Positions 1 through 8,604 of a DNA stretch of 64,000 nt are shown piece after piece. The position numbers were made by a program, and so were the translations under genes. Source of the DNA: Marivita sp046592965 (lineage in GTDB: Bacteria; Pseudomonadota; Alphaproteobacteria; Rhodobacterales; Rhodobacteraceae). Where the stretch lies: positions 1 to 64,000 of the forward strand of contig NZ_JBISBV010000007.1 in assembly GCF_046592965.1 (NCBI RefSeq). The letters are read 5' to 3'. Each line of letters opens with the position of its first letter. Positions within the stretch are counted from its first letter, which is position 1. A model generated the notes under the pieces. The model was not told the origin of the DNA. It saw only the letters and a program-made list of their open reading frames with translations, and searched no databases.

Positions 1-220
1 CGTCCGTCCCGTCAACCGCCCCAACGTGCACCTCAGCGCCGCCGGTGAAGGGGGTTCTAAGCCTACCAACCCAAACCCGCAAGCAGAAAATGAAGGAAAA
101 TCGGGAAAATCGCCAAGTCCTGTGCAACCTACTGTAATTACGAGGATATTAACCCGAGATAATGTTCAAAATCGTACTTCGGCCACGACCCGACGCACTC
201 CCGGACCATCGCGTTCATGG

Positions 221-241
221 TTATCCACAGGCTTACCCACA
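221..241. promoter_or_regulatory. Two adjacent DnaA-box-like 9-mers in the left-end gene-free stretch
   Basis: The first 253 bases carry no gene I can support. They contain an AT-richer stretch (about 80-170) and a perfect DnaA-box 9-mer TTATCCACA at 221-229, followed at 233-241 by TTACCCACA, one base off. Two boxes 12 bases apart beside AT-rich DNA can belong to a replication origin or to a DnaA-controlled promoter. They lie just beyond the 3' end of the minus-strand gene at 254-1438, so they are not in its promoter. No dnaA, hemE or parAB lies in the window, so an origin call is not supported. Confidence 0.3.
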
Positions 242-253
242 TATGCCCCTGCG

Positions 254-1438
254 TCAAGCAAGAGACTCACCCTCTGTTTCGACGGGAATCACACGGTGAC
301 GGTCTGCCAGACGCTCCACCATCGCTTTGACATGGGGCAGCGGCGGACAGGATCGGCGCGTTTTCAACGATACGTGCAGCAGGAACTGATCGCATGTCGC
401 CAGACATGCACCGTCGGCCGAGCGAACCATCTCGTGCCAAAGCCTCAGCTTCTTGCCCTGGCCCAGCGTCACACGGGTCGTGACGCGAATGTCTTCCCCG
501 GCATGGGTTTCGTTCAGATAGCGGATATTCGTCTCGGCGGTGAAATAACTGTTGCCAGCGGCGATGTAGGCCCGGTCCGCGCCGATATGGGTCATCAGTT
601 CTTCGGAGGCATCCGAGAACAGTTGCCCGTATCGACCCTCGTTCATGTGGCCGTTCATGTCCGTCCAATCCACCGGCACGACACGACGCACCGTGACCAG
701 CGGGACCGCATCGCCCAATGGTCCGCGCAGGGTGTTGTCGTGCTCAAGGATCAGGCGGCCGGCGCCGACCTCCTGCTGCTTGAGCGCACGCAAGACGGCC
801 ACGAGCGCGTCATCGCGGCGCCCTGCCCCTTCGCCCGCAGCGGCATCAGCGTCAAACAACGCTGCTTGGCCCCAGTTCAAGCCGGGACGATCACGGTCCC
901 TGATGTCGATCCCTTGCGCCGGGGCCATGCCGACCGCGCTCAGGATGGCGGTCGCAGATTCGATCATGACATGCGACGTCGTTGCGTTGGAAACCAGCTC
1001 GACCAGCGGCAAAAGGTAGACAGGAGACACCGCGCGCGCGGACACGATCTGTTCGGGCCGCTCTGCATGTCGCTGACACGCGAGCAAGGCCTCGGGGTCC
1101 GACACAACGATGACCGCATCATCGGCGCAGTGGATTTGCACCTCTTGCACGGTCTTGAGGCTTTCGACCAACGGCCCCGCCCCGCTCAAGTATATCCACT
1201 CGGCCTCCTGAACGGCCTCGGCCAAACTTTCCGCGACCCGAACCGTTCCGCGTGTCGGCATCGGGGCTTCATACAGCATCGGCAGGACGCGCGCGGCGTT
1301 GGCGATGGTGTCGTCCATGTTGTGATCGGGCGTCGCCACGGGGTCGAAGATGCGGACATCCCAGCCCATCACCACAAAGCGCGCCGCCCATTCCTGGCCC
1401 GCCGCATTCGCGCCGATTATCGCCGCTTTTCTAGTCAT
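254..1438 (-). CDS. Carnitine-3-dehydrogenase-like / thioesterase fusion with eroded dehydrogenase half
   Basis: The 394-residue product has an N-terminal Rossmann part like L-carnitine (3-hydroxyacyl-CoA-type) dehydrogenase and a C-terminal hotdog thioesterase. The thioesterase motif DWTDMNGHMN (257-266) is intact. The dehydrogenase half is damaged: the glycine loop reads GANAAGQEW (9-17) instead of GxGxxG, the conserved H-P-F-N before PVYLLPLVE reads R-A-V-S (135-138) so the catalytic His and Asn are gone, and most of the 3HCDH C-terminal domain is missing. Fused L-carnitine dehydrogenase/betainyl-CoA thioesterases are roughly 100 residues longer (known of the family). I infer a thioesterase that kept a non-catalytic Rossmann fold. 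No Shine-Dalgarno precedes its ATG; a GAGGA lies before a 7-codon ORF (ATG at 1458) whose stop overlaps this ATG, suggesting coupled translation. It has no partner genes nearby. Confidence 0.8.
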   Translation of the reverse strand: MTRKAAIIGANAAGQEWAARFVVMGWDVRIFDPVATPDHNMDDTIANAARVLPMLYEAPMPTRGTVRVAESLAEAVQEAEWIYLSGAGPLVESLKTVQEVQIHCADDAVIVVSDPEALLACQRHAERPEQIVSARAVSPVYLLPLVELVSNATTSHVMIESATAILSAVGMAPAQGIDIRDRDRPGLNWGQAALFDADAAAGEGAGRRDDALVAVLRALKQQEVGAGRLILEHDNTLRGPLGDAVPLVTVRRVVPVDWTDMNGHMNEGRYGQLFSDASEELMTHIGADRAYIAAGNSYFTAETNIRYLNETHAGEDIRVTTRVTLGQGKKLRLWHEMVRSADGACLATCDQFLLHVSLKTRRSCPPLPHVKAMVERLADRHRVIPVETEGESLA

Positions 1439-1639
1439 TCTGTCGTCGGGCGCGGCATGTGATGTCCTCTTTTTTGACGATCACCAGTCTGCCACCGGAT
1501 GTGCGCTCAACCAAGAGATTGGTGCTCGCCAGAGCGCAAAAGCCCATGTTTTCATAGCGCACATGCCGTCAAAGCGGCACAAAAACGCCGTATTGAGCGG
1601 GTATGGATCAGAATGTGTCAAACCGCCTGGAGAGGCTTC

Positions 1640-2011
1640 ATGCGACATTATCCTGATCTATATGCCGCCGATCCGCGTGTGGATCGCTTGTTTGAATTGC
1701 ACCGACAAAGCGCGGTTCAGGCGCTCTTGCGCGATGCGGGAGATATCGGCGACAGTTTGCGTCCTGACATCGCGTTAGGCTTGCGGGAACGCGCGATACG
1801 GTCGTTGCGTGCAGATCAGTCCTCATCGCCCCGAAACCCGGTTGCGATCACGAATTTCTCGGAGCTATCGGAGCGCGACGCCGGAGGTTTGACGTTCATC
1901 ACCTTGGTAAAGCGTTGTTTCAAAAGCTTTTGCAGCTCGCCCTCCGCCCCTCCGGCGAGGACTTTGGCCACGAACGTTCCGCCCTCATCCAGCACGTCAA
2001 AGGCGAAATAG
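1640..2011 (+). CDS. Doubtful small ORF facing rlmE; only candidate in the 1439-1815 gap
   Basis: The 377-base gap between the fusion gene and rlmE contains one plus-strand ORF worth noting. An ATG at 1640 follows a GGAGAGG ribosome-binding-like site at a reasonable distance, and its first 55 or so codons (beginning MRHYPDLYAADPRVDRLFEL) read like a charged, helical protein. From 1816 on it is antisense to the end of rlmE and becomes serine-rich, as shadow frames do. It could be a short real gene, a remnant whose 3' end was lost, or chance. I do not recognise it. The rest of the gap shows no further gene. Confidence 0.22.
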   Translation: MRHYPDLYAADPRVDRLFELHRQSAVQALLRDAGDIGDSLRPDIALGLRERAIRSLRADQSSSPRNPVAITNFSELSERDAGGLTFITLVKRCFKSFCSSPSAPPARTLATNVPPSSSTSKAK

Positions 2012-2541
2012 GCGGCGGTTTCGCACAGGTGGATGATGCGCAGATGGTCGGTCTGTTTGTGCCCGGATGAGGATGCCGCCATGTCCGACATGACCACGTC
2101 GGCCTTGCCGCCAAGCCAGTTTTTCACTTTATCATCAGCACCTTCGTCCAGAAAATCGAGCTGGTGAATTTCGGCTCCGGCAATCGGTTCGACCTCTTGC
2201 AGGTCGATCCCCAGAACGGTGCCCACCTTCTTGCCCTGCTTTTCGCCAAGCGCATTGACGCGCTTCACGGCCACCTGACACCAGCCGCCGGGTGCGCAGC
2301 CAAGATCGACGACCCGCGCACCGGGGACGAGAAACCGGTATTTTTCGTCCAATTCCAATATTTTATAGGCCGCGCGCCCGCGATACCCATCGGCCTGCGC
2401 GCGTTTGACGTAAGGGTCGTTCAACTGCCGTTGCAGCCAACGGGTCGAGCTGAGCTTGCGGCCACGGGCGGATTTCACCTTGACCTTGAGGTCGCGTTGC
2501 CCGCGTCCAGAGGTGTTCTTGCCGTCCGGGGTCTTGGCCAT
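1816..2541 (-). CDS. rlmE: 23S rRNA (uridine-2552-2'-O) methyltransferase RlmE (FtsJ/RrmJ)
   Basis: This 241-residue protein is a SAM-dependent methyltransferase that 2'-O-methylates U2552 in the A-loop of 23S rRNA during large-subunit maturation. The SAM-binding segment VVDLGCAPGGWCQ follows the family's helical start (YRGRAAYKILELDEKY, positively charged for RNA binding), and VVMSDMAASSSGHKQTDH supplies the catalytic Asp region; FVAKVLAGG carries the catalytic Lys. The basic N-terminus (GRGQRDLKVKVKSARGRK) is longer than in E. coli and common in alphaproteobacteria. It is transcribed alone on the minus strand; the upstream gap holds a dense CGTACG cluster that may be an operator. Confidence 0.95.
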   Translation of the reverse strand: MAKTPDGKNTSGRGQRDLKVKVKSARGRKLSSTRWLQRQLNDPYVKRAQADGYRGRAAYKILELDEKYRFLVPGARVVDLGCAPGGWCQVAVKRVNALGEKQGKKVGTVLGIDLQEVEPIAGAEIHQLDFLDEGADDKVKNWLGGKADVVMSDMAASSSGHKQTDHLRIIHLCETAAYFAFDVLDEGGTFVAKVLAGGAEGELQKLLKQRFTKVMNVKPPASRSDSSEKFVIATGFRGDED

Positions 2542-2610
2542 GTCGTCACCGTTTGGTTGCCTTCAGCTCGCTCTAACACGGCGGTCGGGAAAGGTCAGCA
2601 GCGGATCGGT

Positions 2611-2663
2611 GTTCCGTACGGACAGGACGGATCGTACGCGCGAACCGTACGAAACTTCCGTAC
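2611..2663. promoter_or_regulatory. CGTAC-rich palindrome cluster upstream of rlmE
   Basis: Within 53 bases there are a TCCGTACGGA palindrome (2613-2622), an exact inverted repeat TCGTACG-N7-CGTACGA (2632-2652), and a further TTCCGTAC half site (2656-2663). The cluster lies 70-120 bases upstream of the rlmE start, between rlmE and the coxM terminator. Spaced inverted repeats of this size are typical of TetR-like dimeric regulators (general knowledge); which regulator would bind is unknown. No TetR-family gene lies in the window. Confidence 0.4.
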
Positions 2664-2670
2664 AGATGCG

Positions 2671-2697
2671 AAAACCCCGGCCCGAAGGCCGGGATTT
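2671..2697 (-). terminator. Rho-independent terminator of the cox cluster
   Basis: A 7-bp perfect stem (CCCGGCC, 2676-2682, with GGCCGGG, 2687-2693) and a CGAA loop lie 12 bases beyond the coxM stop. Read on the minus strand the stem is followed by a T-run (complement of 2671-2674). It separates the coxGSLM transcript from rlmE. Confidence 0.75.
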
Positions 2698-2705
2698 TCG
2701 GAAAT

Positions 2706-3494
2706 TCAGCCCGCCGCCGCGACGGCGCGTTTGGTCATCACGCCGACCAGATGCGCGCGGTAGTCGCCCGAGCCATGGAGATCCGAGATCATCCCATCGC
2801 CCGGCACCGACAACCCGTCCAAAGCATCGCCCGAGAAATTCGACGACAGCGCCTCTTCCGCCTCGCGCCAGCGGAACACCCCTTCCTCGGACGCGCCGGT
2901 GACGGCGACGCGCACGCCGTCCTTGAACCGTGCGACGAACACCGCGACCAGCGGAAAGCGGGAGGCAGGCTGTTCGAACTTCATGTAGGCGGCGGATTGC
3001 GGGATCGGGAACCGCACTTCTGTGATGATTTCGCCCTCCTCCAAGGCGGTGTCGAACATGCCCTGGAAATAATCATCCGACGCGATCTCGCGGTCGTTGG
3101 TGACGATGGTGGCCCCCGATGCCAGTGCCGCCGCCGGATAGCAGGCTGAAGGGTCGTTATTGGCGAGGCTGCCACCGATGGTGCCGCGATTGCGCACCGC
3201 GGGGTCGCCGATCTTGCCTGCAAGTGCGGCGAGTGCAGGATAAGCACTGGCCTCTCGCATGATGTCGCCGTGGGTGGAGCTGCCGCCGATGGAGAGCTGG
3301 CCGTCATCCAGCGTTCGGATTCCCCTCATCTCGTCGATGCCGGTCAGGCTGACCAGAACCGATGGTGCGGCAAGGCGCTGTTTCAGCGTCGGGATCAGGG
3401 TTTGCCCGCCCCCCAGCGGCTGCGCCTCGTCGGCCTTGAGCGCCGCGACAGCCTCGGCGATGGTCTTGGGCCGTTCGATGTCAAAACTATACAT
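2706..3494 (-). CDS. coxM: CO-dehydrogenase-type medium subunit (FAD-binding)
   Basis: This 262-residue flavoprotein subunit passes electrons from the [2Fe-2S] subunit to FAD in molybdenum hydroxylases of the CO dehydrogenase family. It shows the family layout: the N-terminal YSFDIERPKTIAEAV, the FAD loop LGGGQTLIPTLKQRL, and the second FAD motif RNRGTIGGSLANNDPSA, with the CO_deh_flav_C domain behind. It is the last gene of coxG-coxS-coxL-coxM, starts 3 bases after coxL stops, and is followed by a terminator. Because CoxL here is form II, oxidation of CO itself is not assured. Confidence 0.92.
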   Translation of the reverse strand: MYSFDIERPKTIAEAVAALKADEAQPLGGGQTLIPTLKQRLAAPSVLVSLTGIDEMRGIRTLDDGQLSIGGSSTHGDIMREASAYPALAALAGKIGDPAVRNRGTIGGSLANNDPSACYPAAALASGATIVTNDREIASDDYFQGMFDTALEEGEIITEVRFPIPQSAAYMKFEQPASRFPLVAVFVARFKDGVRVAVTGASEEGVFRWREAEEALSSNFSGDALDGLSVPGDGMISDLHGSGDYRAHLVGVMTKRAVAAAG

Positions 3495-3497
3495 GGC

Positions 3498-5885
3498 TCA
3501 AGCCCTTTCCTGTTGCGTGTTCATGGCCGCCCAGACGCGCGAGGGCGTGGCGGGCATGTCGATATGTTCCACATTGTGACCACCCGATTGCATCGCGTCG
3601 ATGATCGCGTTGATGACGGTGGGCGGCGAGCCGATGGCCCCCGCCTCGCCGCAGCCTTTGACGCCGAGCGGGTTGTGGGTGCAGGGCGTCTGGCAGGAGT
3701 GGTCGACGACATAGTTGGCCATGTCGGGCAGATCATCGGCGCGGGGCATGGCGTAATCCATGTAGGACGCCGAGAGCAATTGGCCGTCCTCGTCATAGGT
3801 GCAGTTTTCAAGCAGCGCCTGCCCGATGCCCTGCGCGATGCCGCCATGCACCTGGCCTTCGACGATCATCGGGTTGACCACATTGCCGAAATCATCCGCC
3901 GAGACGAATTTTTCAATGGTCACCTCGCCGGTTTCGGGATCAAGCTCCACCTCGCAGGCATAAGCGCCCGCCGGATAGGTGAAGTTGGCCGGATCATAGA
4001 AGGCGGTTTCTTCAAGCCCCGGTTCGATGTCTTCGAGCGGGTAGTTGTGCGGAACGTAGGCCGCCAGAGTCACATCGCCCCAAGCGACCGATTTGTCGGT
4101 GCCGGCGACGGTGAACTGGCCGTCCTTCAACTCGATATCGGCGTCGGATGCCTCGAGCAGGTGGCCGGCGATCTTCTTGGCCTTGTTGATGATCTTTTCG
4201 GTGGCGCGCACCATCGCAGAACCGCAAACGGCAAGGCTGCGCGAGCCGTAGGTGCCCATGCCGAAGGGAATCTTCGCGGTGTCGCCATGCACGATCTCGA
4301 TCATCGATTCGTCGATGCCCAGCATGTCGGCGACCACTTGCGGGAAAGCGGTTTCGTGTCCCTGCCCGTGGCTGTGCGCGCCGACCATGACGCTGATCGA
4401 GCCGGTGGCGTTCACCCGCACGGTGGCCGCATCGTAAAGCCCGGCGCGGGCACCAAGCTGGCCGACAAGGCGCGACGGCGCGATGCCGCACGCCTCGATG
4501 AAGCAGTTGACGCCAAGGCCGCGCAGTTTGCCGTTCTTTTCAGACTCGGCACGGCGCGCCGGAAAGCCCTTGATGTCGATGAGCTCTTCCATCTTGTCCA
4601 TCGTGGCGACGTAATCGCCGGTGTCGTATTCAACGGCAACCGGGGTCTGATAGGGAAACTCGGTGATGAAATTCTGCCGCCGCAGCGCGATCGGATCGAC
4701 GCCAAGCTCGCGCGCCGCCTTGTCGATCACGCGCTCAAGCTGGAACGTCGCTTCGGGGCGGCCCGCGCCCCGATAGGCATCGACCGGCACAGTGTTGGTG
4801 AACACCGCCTTGACGTTCACATAGACATGCGGCGTCTTGTAATTGCCCGCCATCAGCGTGCCGTGCAGCCATGTGGGAATCGACGGCGCGAACGAGGACA
4901 GATACGCGCCCATGTTGGCGTAGGTCAGCGTGCGCACGGCGGTGAAGTTGTTGTCCTTGTCGAGCGCCAGTTCGATCTTGGTGACGTGATCGCGGCCATG
5001 CGCATCCGACATGAACGCCTCGGAGCGGCTAGACGTCCACTTGACGGGGCGGTTGCAGGCCTTGGCGGCGAAGGTCACGAAGGCCTCTTCGGCGTAGTGG
5101 AAGATCTTGGTGCCAAAACCGCCGCCCACGTCAGGCGCGACGACGCGCAGCTTGTGTTCGGGGATGCCGAGCACGAATGCCCCCATCAGCAGACGGATGA
5201 CGTGGGGGTTCTGGGAGGTGGTGTGCAGCGTGTATTCCTCGTTGGCGCGAGCGTATTCGCCCACCGCCACGCGCGGCTCCATCGGGTTGGCGACGAGGCG
5301 GTTGTTGACCAGTTCGAGCGTGGTGACGTGATGGGCGTTCTTGAACGCCTCGTCGGTCGCGGCCTTGTTCTCTTCGACAAAGCCCCAGTCGAAACAGAGG
5401 TTGTCGGTGAGGTCGTCATGCACGAGCGTGGCGTTCGGCTCCAGCGCGGCTTTCATGTCGACGACGGCGGGCAGATCCTCGATATCGGCGACGATCGCCT
5501 CGGCAGCATCACGCGCCTGTTCCAGCGTTTCGGCAACCACGGCGGCGTAAGGGTCGCCGACATGGCGCACCTTGCCTTGTGCGAGCACCGGATGGCCCGG
5601 TTCCTTCATCACCTCGCCGTGCTTGTCGGTCACCTGCCAGCCGCAGGGGATTGAGCCGACGCCCTCGAAATCGGTGCCGGTGAAGATGCGCACGACGCCG
5701 GGCATGGTTTCGGCCTCGGTCGTATCGATGCCGTTGATTCTTCCATGCGCCACGTCCGAGCGCAGGAAATAAACATAGGCCTGATTGTGGATATTGATGT
5801 CGTCGGTGTACTGACCGGCTCCGGTCAGGAAGCGGACGTCTTCGCGCCGCTTCGGGCTTGCGCCAATGCCATGATCTTTGGGCAT
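3498..5885 (-). CDS. coxL: Molybdenum hydroxylase large subunit, form II CoxL-like
   Basis: This 795-residue protein is the molybdopterin-cytosine-dinucleotide catalytic subunit. It has the ald_xan_dh_C fold near the N-terminus (hammerhead with PGVVRIFTGTDF), the MCD-binding GGGFGTKIFHYAEE, and the catalytic E in the C-terminal KGCGEAGAIGSPP. The active-site loop near residue 368 reads AYRGAGR, the form II signature, not the AYxCSFR of proven (form I) CO dehydrogenases. Form II enzymes of Roseobacters usually do not support CO oxidation, and their true substrates are unclear (known). It lies 45 bases after coxS and 3 bases before coxM, so the three subunits are probably co-translated. Confidence 0.93.
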   Translation of the reverse strand: MPKDHGIGASPKRREDVRFLTGAGQYTDDINIHNQAYVYFLRSDVAHGRINGIDTTEAETMPGVVRIFTGTDFEGVGSIPCGWQVTDKHGEVMKEPGHPVLAQGKVRHVGDPYAAVVAETLEQARDAAEAIVADIEDLPAVVDMKAALEPNATLVHDDLTDNLCFDWGFVEENKAATDEAFKNAHHVTTLELVNNRLVANPMEPRVAVGEYARANEEYTLHTTSQNPHVIRLLMGAFVLGIPEHKLRVVAPDVGGGFGTKIFHYAEEAFVTFAAKACNRPVKWTSSRSEAFMSDAHGRDHVTKIELALDKDNNFTAVRTLTYANMGAYLSSFAPSIPTWLHGTLMAGNYKTPHVYVNVKAVFTNTVPVDAYRGAGRPEATFQLERVIDKAARELGVDPIALRRQNFITEFPYQTPVAVEYDTGDYVATMDKMEELIDIKGFPARRAESEKNGKLRGLGVNCFIEACGIAPSRLVGQLGARAGLYDAATVRVNATGSISVMVGAHSHGQGHETAFPQVVADMLGIDESMIEIVHGDTAKIPFGMGTYGSRSLAVCGSAMVRATEKIINKAKKIAGHLLEASDADIELKDGQFTVAGTDKSVAWGDVTLAAYVPHNYPLEDIEPGLEETAFYDPANFTYPAGAYACEVELDPETGEVTIEKFVSADDFGNVVNPMIVEGQVHGGIAQGIGQALLENCTYDEDGQLLSASYMDYAMPRADDLPDMANYVVDHSCQTPCTHNPLGVKGCGEAGAIGSPPTVINAIIDAMQSGGHNVEHIDMPATPSRVWAAMNTQQERA

Positions 5886-5930
5886 GTCGGGTCTCCTCCC
5901 TGGAGTGCCGGGCTTGCCCCGGCGTGCGTT

Positions 5931-6416
<486 letters not shown>

Positions 6417-6472
6417 CTTGCTCCTCCCGTCGATGTCGTTTCTTGCTATGGTGGGTCAAAGAGGCGTGCCGC

Positions 6473-6997
6473 TCAAGACACGATTTTGCGGAACCAGCCT
6501 TTCTTGGGCGCGTCTTTGGCCGTGTTGGTGTCTTCCTCTGATTCCGGTTCTTCGGACGGGCCTTCGACGGCCTGTTGCAGATTGGTGAAGAACTGATCGG
6601 CCATCTTCTTGGCAAAGCCGTCGATGATGCGGCTGCCGAGCTGGGCCAGCTTGCCGCCGACCTTGGCATCTACGTCATAGTGCAGTTCGGTGCCGTCCTC
6701 GACGGCGGCAAGCTTGACGTCGGCGGCGCCCTTGGCAAAGCCGGCCGCACCGCCCTTGCCTTCGCCGGTCAGGGTCAGCGATAGCTCGGGCACCATGTCG
6801 GTCATGACGACGGTGCCCTTGAACGTGGCCTTCACCGGGCCGACCTTTTGCACCACGACCGCCTCGAAGCCGTCATCGGCAGAGCCGGTCATTTCCTGAC
6901 AGCCGGGGACGCATTGCTTGAGCACGTCCGGATCAAGCAGCGCTTTCCAGACGATATCGGGCGGGGCGGCGATCACGCGGGATTCGCTCATCTGCAT
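6473..6997 (-). CDS. coxG: CoxG-like SRPBCC protein
   Basis: This 174-residue protein of the CoxG/SRPBCC family starts with SRVIAAPPDIVWKALLDPDVL and has QCVPGCQEM and LTGEGKGGAAGFAKG, typical of CoxG. The family is implicated in membrane attachment or electron delivery for CO dehydrogenase-type enzymes (known, partly inferred). It is the first gene of the cox transcript, 56 bases before coxS. The last 40 residues form an acidic tail (EEPESEEDTNTAKD) that ends in a short basic segment. A small hairpin (7011-7026) lies in the leader before the start. Confidence 0.88.
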   Translation of the reverse strand: MQMSESRVIAAPPDIVWKALLDPDVLKQCVPGCQEMTGSADDGFEAVVVQKVGPVKATFKGTVVMTDMVPELSLTLTGEGKGGAAGFAKGAADVKLAAVEDGTELHYDVDAKVGGKLAQLGSRIIDGFAKKMADQFFTNLQQAVEGPSEEPESEEDTNTAKDAPKKGWFRKIVS

Positions 6998-7085
6998 GGG
7001 GGCCTCCTGGGTCGGTTTGGACCGACGCTACCGCGCAAACCGCGAATGGCAAAGGAGAAGTTGGAGAGACGCCCCCCGAAAGCGC

Positions 7086-8537
7086 CTAGCCGGGTTTCTT
7101 GCCGAGGTGCTTTTTCAATGCGCCGGCGTTGCGTTCGCGGCGGCCCTTGTAGGGGTTCTTGTCGCCCTGCCCGCGCAGTGTCAGGCGAATGGGCGTGCCC
7201 GGCATGTCGAAATCCTCGCGCAGCGCGTTCACCAGATAGCGTTTGTAGCTTTCGGGCATCTTGTCGGGATGCGAGCACATCACCACGAAGCCCGGCGGAC
7301 GGGTCTTGGCCTGCGTCATATAGCGCAGCTTGATCCGCTTGCCCTGCGGCGCGGGGGGCGGATGCTGTTCGACCATGCCACCAAGCCAGCGGTTGAGCTG
7401 CGCGGTGGTGACGCGGCGGTTCCAGACGTCATGCGCCTTGAGGATGGCGGCGTGCAGACGGTCGATGCCGCGGCCTGTCTTGGCCGAGACCGTGACCAGA
7501 GGCGCGCCGCGCAGTTGCGGCAGGAGGCGTTCGAATTCCTCTTTCAACATCCGCAGCTTGTCCTGCTTGTCGTCCTCGACGTCCCACTTGTTGACGGCGA
7601 TCACCACGGCACGGCCTTCGCGCTCGGCCAGGTCGGCGATGCGGAGATCCTGGCTTTCGAAGGGAATCGCGGCATCGAGCAGGACCACCACCACCTCGGC
7701 GAATTTCACCGCGCGCAGACCGTCGGACACCGAGAGCTTTTCGAGCTTTTCCTGCACCTTGGCCTTCTTGCGCATGCCAGCGGTGTCGAAAATCCGCATA
7801 TGGGTGCCGTTCCATTCGGTCTGCACCGAGATGGCATCGCGGGTGATGCCCGCTTCGGGGCCGACCAGCAGGCGGTCTTCGCCAAGGATCTGGTTGATCA
7901 GCGTGGATTTACCGGCATTGGGCCGCCCGACCACGGCGATTTGCAGCGGCTTGGCCTTAGTGATCGCGCGCGGTGCGTCTGGGTCGTCGTCGTCCACATC
8001 GACTTCGGTTTCGGGTGCGTCGGGTTCGGCGCGTTCGCGGAACGCATCGGCCAGCGGTTGCAGCACGGAATAGAGCTCGGGCATGCCTTCTCCGTGTTCG
8101 GCAGAGAGGCGCAACGGTTCGCCAAGACCAAGCGCGTAGGCTTCGAGCACGCCGGCATCGGCGGCCTGCCCCTCGGCCTTGTTGGCACCGAGGATCACAT
8201 GATTGCTGCGCTTGCGCAGGATTTCGGCGAACATCTCGTCGGTCGGGGTCACGCCGGTGCGCGCGTCGATCATGAAGAGGCACACATCGGCCATGTCGAC
8301 GGCGCGTTCGGTCAGCTTGCGCATCCGTCCCTGAAGGCTTTCGTCGGTTGCCTCTTCCAGACCGGCGGTGTCGATCACGGTAAAGCGCAGATCGCCAAGC
8401 CGCGCCGCCCCTTCGCGCAAGTCGCGCGTGACGCCGGGCTGGTCATCGACCAGCGCCAGACGTTTGCCGACGAGGCGGTTGAACAATGTCGACTTGCCCA
8501 CGTTGGGGCGGCCGACGATGGCAAGGGTGAAGGACAT
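7086..8537 (-). CDS. der: Ribosome biogenesis GTPase Der (EngA)
   Basis: This 483-residue double-GTPase assists 50S subunit assembly. G-domain 1 has GRPNVGKSTLFNRL near the start, DTAGL and (N/G)ANKAEG; G-domain 2 has GRPNAGKSTLINQIL, DTAGMRKK and NKWDVED, followed by the KH-like C-terminal domain. An acidic linker (about residues 170-185, rich in Asp) joins the two G domains. It is the last gene of the yfgM-bamB-der block, an arrangement shared with enterobacteria. Confidence 0.97.
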   Translation of the reverse strand: MSFTLAIVGRPNVGKSTLFNRLVGKRLALVDDQPGVTRDLREGAARLGDLRFTVIDTAGLEEATDESLQGRMRKLTERAVDMADVCLFMIDARTGVTPTDEMFAEILRKRSNHVILGANKAEGQAADAGVLEAYALGLGEPLRLSAEHGEGMPELYSVLQPLADAFRERAEPDAPETEVDVDDDDPDAPRAITKAKPLQIAVVGRPNAGKSTLINQILGEDRLLVGPEAGITRDAISVQTEWNGTHMRIFDTAGMRKKAKVQEKLEKLSVSDGLRAVKFAEVVVVLLDAAIPFESQDLRIADLAEREGRAVVIAVNKWDVEDDKQDKLRMLKEEFERLLPQLRGAPLVTVSAKTGRGIDRLHAAILKAHDVWNRRVTTAQLNRWLGGMVEQHPPPAPQGKRIKLRYMTQAKTRPPGFVVMCSHPDKMPESYKRYLVNALREDFDMPGTPIRLTLRGQGDKNPYKGRRERNAGALKKHLGKKPG

Positions 8538-8604
8538 GTGCGCGCAAGGCTCCGGTTCGTATCAGACCGCTCGCCTAGCCTATTTCCCGCGCCCGCGAAA
8601 GGGG

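Noticed and set aside
3270..5654. A 794-codon open frame on the plus strand opposite coxL
   Set aside because: It is the antisense of coxL/coxM, His/Arg/Asp-rich without any domain, as expected from the codon bias of a GC-rich gene; coxL itself shows full family motifs.
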